From Candidatus Accumulibacter propinquus (lineage in GTDB: Bacteria; Pseudomonadota; Gammaproteobacteria; Burkholderiales; Rhodocyclaceae), in assembly GCA_016714935.1 (NCBI GenBank), contig JADKBU010000019.1:1-15260 (forward strand): 15,260 nucleotides of DNA, in the 5' to 3' direction. Of this stretch, positions 1 through 8,022 are shown piece by piece (within the stretch, counting starts at the first letter, position 1; each line of letters starts with the position of its first letter). The notes beneath the pieces were generated by a model. That model did no database searches, was not told the DNA's origin, and saw only the letters and a program-made list of their open reading frames with translations. Both the position numbers and the translations under genes were made by a program.

Positions 1-160
1 GCGCAACCTCTGCATGGGCGCATCGTCAGCGAATCCCGCTAGCTGTCGGTTCGGGTGCTGACTGGGACAGCTTGCAGGCCCAGACTTGACGATGGATCAA
101 AACCGAGCCCCTCGGCATGGTAAAACAACCTCCTTCACCCCATTACAGTCAGAGGGTTTC
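1..160. other. Upstream region with no recognised gene
   Basis: No gene fragment is recognised before the ATG at 161. A TTGACG at 86-91 looks like a -35 box, but no -10 box lies at usable spacing, so I do not call a promoter. A purine-rich AGAGGG at 151-156 can serve as the ribosome binding site for the next gene. Confidence 0.5.
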
Positions 161-1304
161 ATGCGTCCCTACGCCCAAGCGTTGCCGGTAGCCCTGGCGG
201 CCATACTGCCGCTGACCATCGCCCAGCTTCGCGCCCAGGAAGCGGTTGGATCGGCCAGGCCGAGCGTGCCCGGTATCGAGGTCAAGGTCACCGCAGAAAT
301 GACCGGAGTGGCATCGTTCTAGCGGCGTCACGCTGCCACCGATCCCGCTGGTCAGCGGTAACCGCAGGAATCCTGTGCCGTCCCGGGGCAAAAGCCCCGC
401 CGTATCCGGTGGTCATTACGACCGGCGCAACAACCGCTTGATCGAGATCGCGCCGGACAAAGCATATCGGGGAGTCTCGCTCACCCAGCCTGGAAAGTCT
501 ATTCGAGGTAACGAAGACGTAAACTTCTCCGCGGATGGCAAGTTGTTGGCGGTCAGCGAGGAAGACAACTACGATGTGCATATCGTCGACTACGAAAGGA
601 GTTGTCGCTACCTGACCTACGGCACGCCTGATGTGCGCGGCAAGGACGGCGGTTGCTGAACTTACTTCCAGACGCGCATCCGCTGGCCGACGGCAAGTTC
701 ATTACCGCCTTCATTCGTATTGCCGCATTCTGCTATTATCGACTCCAAGGATAACAGTATTCGCCACCAATCTGGGAACACTCCTGCAAGGGCCGCCACA
801 ACCCACGCAAAGAACCTGCTACCCCAACGGTGCCACGCCGCTCGACAATGGAGGACATTCTGGTCACCGGAAATTTCCGGTTCCCTGATCTCGCGGATTA
901 CCGCCAGGGTCAGTGCCGTGGAGCGTGCAGGCGCCCAACATCCGCTATCCGTCGGATGCCTTCATGACTGTGGATGGCAAGCAGGTGATCGCCGATTTCT
1001 GGAAAACCCGCGGGTCGTGATTTTCGACCCGGCGACGCGCAAAATCAGTTGGGAATACTTTGTCAGGAACGGCGAGGATGCTGATCACTCGTCAATTGCC
1101 CGCGAACTGCCTGACACCGGCGACATCTTCGTCGTCGACGATCTGCGTGATCGGGTGATGGTGATCGACCGCAAGAGCAAGGAAATCATTTGGCAGTACG
1201 GCGTCACCGACACCAAGGGGCACAAGCCCGGCTACCTGTTCTATCCTGATGGCTTCGACATCGATGTGTTCCGCGACTGGAAGGCGGTACTCGGCAAGCG
1301 CTGA
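161..1304 (+). pseudogene. Decayed secreted beta-propeller (NHL/PQQ-like, arylsulfotransferase-like) protein
   Basis: The intact ancestor was probably an exported beta-propeller protein of about 380 residues. The ATG at 161 follows AGAGGG and opens a signal peptide: Arg near the start, a hydrophobic core, then the cleavage-like site LRAQEA. The reading frame then moves several times. Fragments are RNNRLIEIAPDK and NEDVNFSADGKLLAVSEEDN (about 430-570), LADGKFITAF (about 680), GATPLDNG (about 825), NIRYPSDAFMTVDGKQVIAD (about 930-1000), and VVIFDPATRKISWEY to DVFRDWKAVLGK (1015-1304). The repeated 'VxxIDxxxxxIxWxYG' blades, such as RVMVIDRKSKEIIWQYG, are typical of NHL/PQQ-like propellers related to arylsulfotransferase. 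No enzymatic residue can be assigned, so the substrate is unknown. At least four frame changes, including an in-frame TGA near 1018, make a functional product unlikely unless they are sequencing errors. Confidence 0.8.
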
Positions 1305-1446
1305 GCAAGCATTGCTCGCATCTCGCCCGTCGGCTCTGCCTGGAGTATGGGCGGTTGACGGCCAGTTGATCGGGGCGACTTGCGGCCAGGCGGGCGATAC
1401 TTTCTGCATGATGTTAGTTCCGGCGCTTCCGCCGGCAAAGTAAGGC

Positions 1447-4400
1447 ATGTTTCAGACCGTCCGTTCAAGGCATTCCTGAAAACCAGAATCACTCTTGCCA
1501 CGCTGCTCATCTTCGTGGCAGGCCTGTGGTCGCTGTCGTTTTACGCCAGCCAGATACTACGCAAGGACATGGAACGACTGCTCGGGGAGCAGCGTCCTCG
1601 ACGGCGGCGTTTGTCGCGGCAAACATTGATGGCGAGCTGAAGAACCGCATCAGTGCGCTTGAGTTGATTGCCAACGCCATAGAGCCCGCGTTGATCGGGG
1701 AACCTGCAGCGCTGCAGAAATTCCGAGGCAGCGTTATGTGCTGCACAGCCTGTTCAACGACGGAGTCATGGCTTAACAGGCAGACGGCGTGGCCATTGCC
1801 GTTGCTCCACTGTTGCCGGAGCGGATCGGCGTCAATTTCAGCGACAAGGATTTCCTGGTTGGCGCACTCGATGTGGGCAGATCGACGATCGGTCGTCCAA
1901 TCACCGGCAAGACACTGCGTGCCCCGGTTCTGGTCATGGCGGTACCGATTCGCAATGGTCGAGGTCAAGTGATCGGCGCGCTCTCCGGGAGTGACCAACC
2001 TGAGCCTTCCGAGTTTCCTGGATCAAATCACGGCAAGCAGTTATGGCAAAACCGGCGGCTATCTGCTGGTAGCTCCGCAATTCCGGCTGATTGTCACCGC
2101 TACCGACAAGCGCCGTGTTATGGAAACGCTTCCCGCGCCCGGCATCAACCCGATTATCGACCGTTTCATCGACGGCTACGAGGGTTCCGCGGTTATTGTC
2201 AATCCACTGGGCGTGGAAGTGTTGACTCTCCGACAAGAAGGCGTTCCTGCGGCGGGCTGGATCGTGTCGGTCAACCTGCCACCGCCGAGGCATTTGCCCC
2301 GATCGACAGCATGCAGCAGCGTGTGCTGCTGGCCACGGTCATACTGACGCTGCTGGCGGCAGCCTGACCTGGTGGATATTGAGTCGACAATTCTCGCCGA
2401 TGCTTGCTGCTGCGAGAACATTGTCCGCCATGTCGGAGGAGGTAGCCCCTTCAGCCTCGCCCATTCTCCGACAGGACGAAGTCGGCGAACTGGTCGAGGG
2501 CTTCAATCATCTGCTTGACACTTTGGAGCAGCGAGAAACCGCTTTGCGGGAGAGCGAGGCCGGCTATCGGACCCTGTTCCGCGAAATGTTGAGTGGTTTT
2601 GCGCTGCACGAAATTCTTTGTGACGACGAGGGCAAGCCTGTCGACTACCGCTTTCTGGCCATCAATCCGGCCTTCACCCGCATGACCGGCCTCAAGGCAG
2701 AAGACCTCGTGGGTCGGACCGTTCTGGAGGTCATGCCGGCTACCGAGAAATACTGGATCGAGATCTACGGGCAAGGTGGCCCTCACTGGCGAGCCGGCGT
2801 TTTTCGAGAACTACGCCACCGAACTGCAGCGATACTTCGAGGTAACCGCCTTCCGGCCAGCTCCCAACCAGTTTGCCTGTTCCTTCTCCGACATCACGGA
2901 GCGCAAGCGCGCCGAGATGCTGTTGCGCGACGAGGGGCAGCACTTCCGGAATCTCGCGAATGGTGGGTCGACACTGATCTGGACCTCTGGCCCGGACAAG
3001 CTCTGCAGCTACTTCAACGAACCCTGGTTGAAGTTTACCGGGCGTGCTCTGGAACAGGAACTTGGCAATGGGTGGACGGAGGGTGCACCCGGACGATTTT
3101 TCCAGTTGCGTGCAAATCTACGCCACAGCCTTTGATCGACGCGAACCCTTCAGCATGCAATATCGCCTGCGCCATGCCGACGGCAGCTATCGATGGATAA
3201 GGGACGACGGCACCCCCCGCTACAACAGTCGTTGAATTCTCGGCTATATCGGCTTCTGTGTGATATCACCGAACAGAAAAGGTCCGTTGACGAACTGGAC
3301 CAGTATCGCCATCATCCTGGAGAACCTGGTCCAGGAGCGGACGCTGGAACTGGCGCAGGCCAAGGAGGCCGCCGAAGCTGCCAATCTGGCCAAGAGCAGC
3401 TTCCTGGCGAATATGAGTCACGAAATCCGCACTCCGATCAACGCCATCGTCGGCCTCACGCATCTGCTGCGCCGAGCAGAACCAACACCTGTACAGGCCG
3501 ACCGGCTGGGAAAGATCGACGCCGCGGCGGCTCACCTCCTGTCCCTGATCAACGACATCCTCGACATCTCCAAGATCGAGGCCGGTAAACTGGAACTGGA
3601 GCAAACGAACTTTTCGCTGAATGCCGTCCTGGATAACGTTCGCTCGCTGATCTCCGACCAGGCGCGCGCCAAGGGCCTGGTCATCGAGGTCGATCACGAT
3701 GGCGTGCCCCTGTGGCTGCGTGGCGATCCTACGCGGTTGCGTCAGGCGTTGCTCAATTACATCGGCAATGCCATCAAGTTCACCGAGCAAGGTTCCATCA
3801 CCCTGCGTGCCATCCTGGTTGACTATGGCCCTGAACGGATGCTGGTGCGCTGAAGTTCAAGATTCCGGCATCGGCATCAAAGCGGATCAACTGCTCAGTC
3901 TGTTCCAGGCGTTCGAGCAGGCAGACGCCTCGACCACCCGCAGGTACGGCGGCACCGGCCTCGGGCTGGCGATCACCCGGCGGTTGGCGAAACTCATGGG
4001 CGGCGACGCGGGCGTCGAGAGCCAACCGGGGAAGGGCAGCACTTTCTGGTTCACGGCCTGCCTTGGGCACGGCCACGGGATCATGCCGGTCACTGCTGCT
4101 GGTGGAGAGGGCGATGCCGAAGCCGAGTTGCGCAAGCACCATGGTGGTACGACTGCTGCTGGCCGAAGGACAATCCCATCAACCGCGAAGGTGCCTGAAC
4201 TGCTGCACGGGGCGGACTCGCCGTCGATGTGGCCGTCGATGGTCAGGAAGCGCTCGACAAGGCGCGCGCCATCGCCTACCAGTGATCCTGATGGATGCAG
4301 ATGCCGCGCATGGACGGACTGCAGGCGGCGCGTGCCATTCACCACTGCCTGGCCAGGGCGGCCACGCCAATCCTGGCGATGACCGCCAACGTCTTCGACG

Positions 4401-4977
4401 AGGATCGGCGGGCCTGCCTGGAAGCTGGCTTGAACGACTTTGTCGCCAAGCCGGTCGATCCGAAGACCCTCTATGCCGCACTGCTCGAAGTGGCTGCCGA
4501 TGGTGTCGTCAGTGGCCCCGACGAGCGTGCCGGCGCCACCCGGAACCGGATCGATGGCGGCGGCAACTGGCGGGTATTCCAGACTGGACATCGAGCGCGG
4601 GCTGGCCCTGATGCGTGGCAATGCGACAAAATATCTACGGCTGCTGAACCTGTTCATCGACACGCACGCCCAGGATCCGAGGCATTTCAGCGAGGATCTG
4701 GCGGCTGGGGACCTGGCGTCGATCAAGGCACGGGCGCACGCCTTGGAAAGGTTCCGCCGGAAACATCGGTGCCGCAGGTGTGTCGGGAAGCGGCGGCGCT
4801 GTTGCACCTCCTGTGCTGGCAGAGGCGGCTGGGACCGAACAGATCGCCGCCTGTTGCGCTGCATTGATGGAACAACTGACCCTGTTCCCACCGATCGGCT
4901 GTGCGGGTGCTGGCAGGGTTGTCGGAGAGCCTCAAGGAAACGGACCCGCCGCGGCATGCGGGCGCGTGGGCCGATAA
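1447..4977 (+). pseudogene. Decayed hybrid sensor histidine kinase (dCache-like, HAMP, PAS, PAS, HisKA, HATPase, REC, Hpt)
   Basis: The ancestor was a membrane-bound phosphorelay kinase. The likely start is ATG 1447 after AAGTAAGG, with a frame change within about 12 codons. In order: TM1 (TLLIFVAGLWSLSF, about 1495-1545); a periplasmic dCache-like sensor (about 1600-2290, with GVNFSDKDFLVGAL and APVLVMAVPIRNGRGQVIGA); TM2 (VLLATVILTLLAAALTWWIL, about 2315-2385); HAMP (2385-2530); two PAS domains (about 2540-2900 and 2930-3270); coiled coil LENLVQERTLELAQAKEAAE; HisKA with phospho-accepting His in SHEIRTP (codon 3419-3421); HATPase with N-box LLNYIGNAIKF, DSGIGI and GGTGLGLAI; a receiver with MPRMDGLQAARAI and FVAKPVD; and Hpt with His at 4737-4739 followed, one frame away, by GSAGNIGAAG. 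At least ten frameshifts and a TAA near 1774 break it. Its signal and partner cannot be seen. The 3' end is blurred and may have run up to the IS insertion at 5091. Confidence 0.9.
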
Positions 4978-5090
4978 AATGCTTGGACCCGCTCAAACCT
5001 GTTCGAGGAACGCCAATGCCAACAGGGCCTTGGTGCACGCTCTGCGTAGGCAATGGCGCAACTTCTTTCTTGCTCGTGTCCGCGCCGACG
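4978..5090. other. Junction between the kinase remnant and the IS21 element
   Basis: No confident gene. One plus-strand frame here (ALVHALRRQW to RVRAD) could be the last part of the kinase Hpt region, which would mean the IS landed near the gene's 3' end. That is inference only. The last four bases, GACG (5087-5090), are the candidate target-site duplication. Confidence 0.4.
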
Positions 5091-5125
5091 TGAATCTGGT
5101 TCAAATTCGCCGACTTGAAAGTGGA
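5091..5125 (+). repeat. IS21 left terminal inverted repeat
   Basis: Starts TGAATCTGGTTCAAA. Aligned without gaps to the reverse complement of 15224-15258 it matches at 27 of 35 positions. Three similar units follow one another: GACGTGAATCTGG (from 5087), GACTTGAAAGTGG (from 5112) and GACGTGAAGGGGG (from about 5138). IS21-family ends commonly carry such multiple transposase-binding repeats. Confidence 0.85.
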
Positions 5126-5217
5126 GCGCTGACGGGGACGTGAAGGGGGTGGCTGGCGCAAGGCGAAAGCCGCCGGCGACGGGGAGTCGGCGGCGGCGGA
5201 AGGTGGTGGAGAGGAGA
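5126..5217. other. Non-coding left end of the IS, inside the terminal repeat
   Basis: GC-rich stretch between the terminal repeat and the istB stop codon. Apart from the third repeat-like unit near 5138 I see no gene, clear terminator or promoter. Confidence 0.5.
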
Positions 5218-5963
5218 TCAGGCGTCGGTCTGATCGCGCATGCGGTAGCTGCGCCCGTCGATGACGACCGATTCGGCGTGGTGAAGCAAGCGATCCAGCA
5301 GCGCAGAGGTCAAGGTGCTGTCGTTGTTGAAGATCCCGGGCCACTGCTTGAAGGCAACGATTCGTCGTAATGACCGTCGAGCCTCGTTCGTAGCGCTGGC
5401 TGATCACTGGAACAAGCCGTCGGCGCCGAACTTGTCGATCGGCAAATACCCCAACTCGTCGACCACCAGGAGCGAGGTTTCATCAAGCGCGCCATTTCAC
5501 GCTTGATCCTGCCGGTGGCCTGCGCCGCCGCCAGGGCATTGACGATATCGACGGCGCTGGTGAAGAGCGCCATCCGGCCTTGCAGGCAAGCCGCATACGC
5601 CAGGGCGACCGCAAGGTGGGTCTTGCCGACGCCGACGCCGCCCAGAAGAATCACGTTGCCGTGCTGAGGCAAGAACTCCAGGCGGAACAAATGCTGCACC
5701 TGTGCCCGGTTGATCTTCTTCGGCCAACTCCAATCGAAGCCATCGAGCGTCTTGATCCCCGGCAGGCGCGCCGCCTTTACCCGGCGAGCGACCAGCGCCT
5801 CATCGCGGCGCGCCACCTCGCCGACGACCAATTGCTCCAGGAAGCGGCCATGCGGCCACGACTCGCGGGCCGCCTCGGCCATCAGGGTTTGGTGATGTTG
5901 CGCGAAATACGGCAACTGCAGACGCCCCAGATGTTTCGCCAGCAAGGCATCAGTCGCGGCCAT
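5218..5963 (-). pseudogene. istB: IstB, ATPase helper of IS21-family transposition (frameshifted)
   Basis: IstB is the AAA+ ATPase that partners IstA in target choice and transposase activation. The ATG at 5963 has GGAGG six bases upstream and lies inside the end of istA (14-nt overlap), a typical istA-istB arrangement. The N-terminal IstB region reads MAATDALLAKHLGRLQLPYF. Walker A is GGVGVGKTH, followed by LAVALAYAACLQGR. The frame then breaks. Walker B (VVDELGYLPID) appears one frame over, ISQRYERGSTVITTNR in another, and the C-terminal end (LDRLLHHAESVVIDGRSYRM to the TGA at 5218) in a third. Total length is 746 nt, close to the usual 250 residues, so the damage is small indels rather than deletion. 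The downstream AAA+ parts would not be made. Confidence 0.93.
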
Positions 5964-6764
5964 CGGAACCTCCGTCGTCGTGACCGCGAGCGAAATCCGA
6001 ATAGGCCGACAAGTCGGCCGGCGGCAACCCAACTCGAGCACATCCTGACGGCGCATCAGCACAAGCGGACTGGCCTCCGGCAACTGTCGGGAGCGCGCCT
6101 GATCAGATGCGCCACGTACTCGCTGCTGAACGCCTCGAACGCGAGGGCATCGGTCAGCGCCCGCACCACCGCGTCGTCGCCGTAGATCTCGGCCAGTGCC
6201 ACGATCTTGCGCACATGCACGAGCGCATGGGCCGCGTCGCTCCAGCAGGCCCGCGTGATAGCGCACCGCCAGCGGCGTCAGGGCAAAGAAACGCCGCAGC
6301 ACCTGCGCATCGCGGGCATGGCGGCGCTGCGCCACCAGGACTTTCGGATGATCCGGGATCCTCGATGTCGCGGTGTCGCTCGAAGGAGCGGGCAGGCGCG
6401 CGATCAAGTCCTCGCCGTGGTAATGCACACGCGATCCGGATAGGCCTTGACGGTGACCGGGCGCCGGCAAAGCGCGCCGGCACCGAATAGCGGTTGGCCT
6501 CGAAGTTCACCCGGAACTGGCGGGTGGCGCGTAGCGTCAGCACCCGGCCGACATCGAACGGACGGGGATTGACCGCGTGCAGATGCGCCTCGCTCATCGG
6601 CCCCAGATCGGTCGGCCGGCGATGCGTTTCCCGATGCACCCGGACATTGGCGACCGATTCCAGCCAGACCTGCGCCGCCTGACCCAGTGCGGCAAAGTCC
6701 AGCAACTCCAGACCGGACAGGAAGTGTTCCGATATAGCTGACACCGCGTTCGACGCGCCCCTTC
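5950..6764 (-). pseudogene. istA: istA, 3' piece (catalytic Glu and C-terminal domain)
   Basis: Third of three pieces of one istA gene. It begins KGRVERGVSYI; the Glu (codon 6749-6751) is the expected last acidic residue of the DDE triad. It continues through shifted frames with HFLSGLELLDFAALGQAAQV, RETHRRPTDL, LTLRATRQFRVNFEANRYSV, VRYHAGLLERRGHAL-like sequence, AFSSEYVAHLIRRA and ADLSAYSDFARGHDDGGS, ending at the TGA at 5950. At least three indels lie inside. The joint at 6760-6764 (CCTTC) is where the serine-recombinase cassette begins. Upstream istA sequence resumes at 10129 with GNEK, so GNEK-GRVE is rebuilt exactly. Confidence 0.92.
6760..6764 (+). repeat. 5-bp direct repeat CCTTC, left flank of the serine-recombinase cassette
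   Basis: Matches 10129-10133. Keeping one copy and removing everything between rebuilds istA in sequence (gag aag ggg cgc gtc gaa on the minus strand). It may be a target duplication or the crossover core shared by attachment sites. Confidence 0.7.
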
Positions 6765-6816
6765 ACATGAGCAGCCAACTGCAGATGATGCATTCGATCA
6801 GCAATAAGTTTTTCGG

Positions 6817-7109
6817 GTCACCCACCCGTTTCATCCCCTCTTCGGGCGCGAGTTCGTTCTGATCGAACGGCGCAATGCCTGGGGCGAGGAGCGCGGTTCA
6901 CTTTCACGATGACAGCGGCCGGGTGAGGCGCCTGACAGCCGCCTGGACCAGTGCAGTGGCGCCGGATCCAGTTCGCCAGCGTGTCGGCTGGCCGCTCGCA
7001 CTTCCGGGTCGACGACCTCTTGCACCTGGTGGCGCTGATTGTCCGCCAAAGCGCAGCACAGGGGGCGGCCGGGGCAAGCTCCCGGCAGCGCAAAGTGTCA
7101 AGAGAATAA
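6817..7109 (+). pseudogene. DUF5372-like small protein (frameshifted)
   Basis: I recognise this as DUF5372-like from memory of the family, whose members start with a THPFHPLxGREF-type motif and often sit beside recombinase or transposase genes. One frame reads THPFHPLFGREFVLIERRNA with WGEE following (6820-6893). The next reads VHFHDDSGRVRRLTAAWTS (about 6898-6955). A third reads AGRSHFRVDDLLHLVALI and runs to the TAA at 7107-7109. Together they give about 97 residues, the expected size, so at least two small indels broke an otherwise complete gene. No ATG is evident; the start may be a GTG-derived codon or lost. Function is unknown. It is the first gene of the cassette, 52 bases inside its left edge. 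Confidence 0.65.
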
Positions 7110-7138
7110 TGCCGGCAGTGTTAAGTGAATTCTGCCCC
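7094..7138 (+). repeat. Imperfect tandem repeat, period 23 bp
   Basis: Two adjacent units, AGTGTCAAGAGAATAATGCC (7094) and AGTGTTAAGTGAATTCTGCC (7117), match at 16 of 23 positions, with AGTGT, AAG, GAAT and TGCC shared. The repeat overlaps the end of the DUF5372-like gene and precedes the HTH gene. It could be a protein-binding site (operator or recombinase accessory site) or a remnant of another IS end. Confidence 0.5.
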
Positions 7139-7273
7139 GCTGGGAGAACTTCCGGAGGACTCGATGCCATGACTCCGTTTCCGATATGGGAAGACCATGA
7201 CCAATCAGTGCGTTACGGATCCAACTCAAAAACGGGTCTTTGCATCGGCCTTGTTGTCATAATTATGCTTACA

Positions 7274-7741
7274 ATGACACCGCCCTCGAAGCCCGACACC
7301 AAACTCCTCGCTCTCGCCGAGAGCGGAACCGTGAATCCGCACGCGCAGGACGTTCAGGATGCCGCCTTTCTCGACAGCGAGTTCTTCGATCCGCGGGATT
7401 TGGTACAGGTGCGTTACGAGATGCTGCGTCGTACGCACCGGAAGGTCAGACCGGTGTCGATGCCGCCAGCAGCTTCAGGCGTCTCCCGGCCGACCTTCCA
7501 CAGGCCCAGGCAGATTTCGAACGCGCGGGTCTCGCCGGACTGTTGCCGGTCAAGCGAGGGCCGCACGGACCGCACAAGATCACCGACGAGGGTCATGGCC
7601 TTCATCGAGGCGGCACGTGCCCAGGAAGAAGGACTTGACGCACAGGAGCTGGTGGAGCGGATCGCAGAGCACTTCGGACTGGCCGTCCATCGGCGCACCG
7701 TCGACCGCGCGCTGGCACGGAGCAAAAAAAAACGCCGATGA
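7274..7741 (+). pseudogene. Helix-turn-helix protein of the recombinase cassette (frameshifted)
   Basis: The ancestor was a DNA-binding protein of about 155 residues. It opens MTPPSKPDTKLLALAESG and continues with FLDSEFFDPRDLVQVRYEML. The frame then shifts, with EGQTGVDAASSF, an HTH core (GVSRPTFHRP in one frame and QAQADFERAGLAGLLPVKRG in another), then returns with MAFIEAARAQEEGLDAQELV and FGLAVHRRTVDRALARSKKK to the TGA at 7741. From memory, HTH proteins like this precede large serine recombinases in other proteobacteria; that is not checked. An alternative in-frame ATG at 7169 has GGAGG eleven bases upstream, but the MTPP start better fits the family. Its TGA overlaps the ATG of the next ORF. 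The function, perhaps cassette control, is inferred. Confidence 0.7.
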
Positions 7742-8022
7742 AGCCGACGGTGATGACCAATGGCCAGACCTTGGCCGAGGGTTACGAGTCCTGCGGCAAG
7801 AGACCGCCGAGAGGCCTGGCGGCTGCCGTCACCGCTCGCCCGGGCGTACTCTTCCTGTTCAAAGGGATGGCGGCCTGGATGCGTGGCGTCAGCGAAACGG
7901 CCCCGAGTCCGGCCGCCGCCGCTCTGCGCAATGAGTCGAGGTTACCGGCGGGGATGGAACAGCACCTGATCAATCTGGTCGCCAGCATGGCGCTGGCGAC
8001 GGCACGGGAGAGTAGGCCATGA
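7738..8022 (+). CDS. Small conserved ORF between HTH gene and serine recombinase
   Basis: A 94-residue ORF without stops. It starts in an ATGA overlap with the HTH gene and ends in an ATGA overlap with the recombinase, so translation is probably coupled. The recognisable parts are the FLFKGMAAWMRGVSE segment (about residues 39-53) and the C-terminal INLVASMALATARES. From memory, small proteins with such a 'GMAAWM...LVASMALA' pattern sit just upstream of this recombinase type. Residues 17-27 look out of frame: the neighbouring frame reads RQETAERPGG, more like a natural sequence. A pair of compensating indels is therefore possible. No catalytic motif, signal peptide or membrane segment is evident. 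Function is unknown. Confidence 0.65.
   Translation: MKPTVMTNGQTLAEGYESCGKRPPRGLAAAVTARPGVLFLFKGMAAWMRGVSETAPSPAAAALRNESRLPAGMEQHLINLVASMALATARESRP

Noticed and set aside
1420..1435. CCGGCG-CTTC-CGCCGG hairpin before the kinase, possible terminator
   Set aside because: The stem is only six pairs and no T-run follows; it lies within about 12 bases of the kinase start.
3887..5407. A 506-codon open frame on the minus strand
   Set aside because: It reads antisense across the kinase receiver and Hpt region with low-complexity Arg/Pro/Ser content; only its first few codons belong to a frameshifted istB piece.
5310..6470. A 386-residue reading frame joining IstA and IstB sequence
   Set aside because: It arises because indels put the istA tail and the istB start in one frame; the istB ATG with GGAGG at 5963 and the istA stop at 5950 mark two genes.
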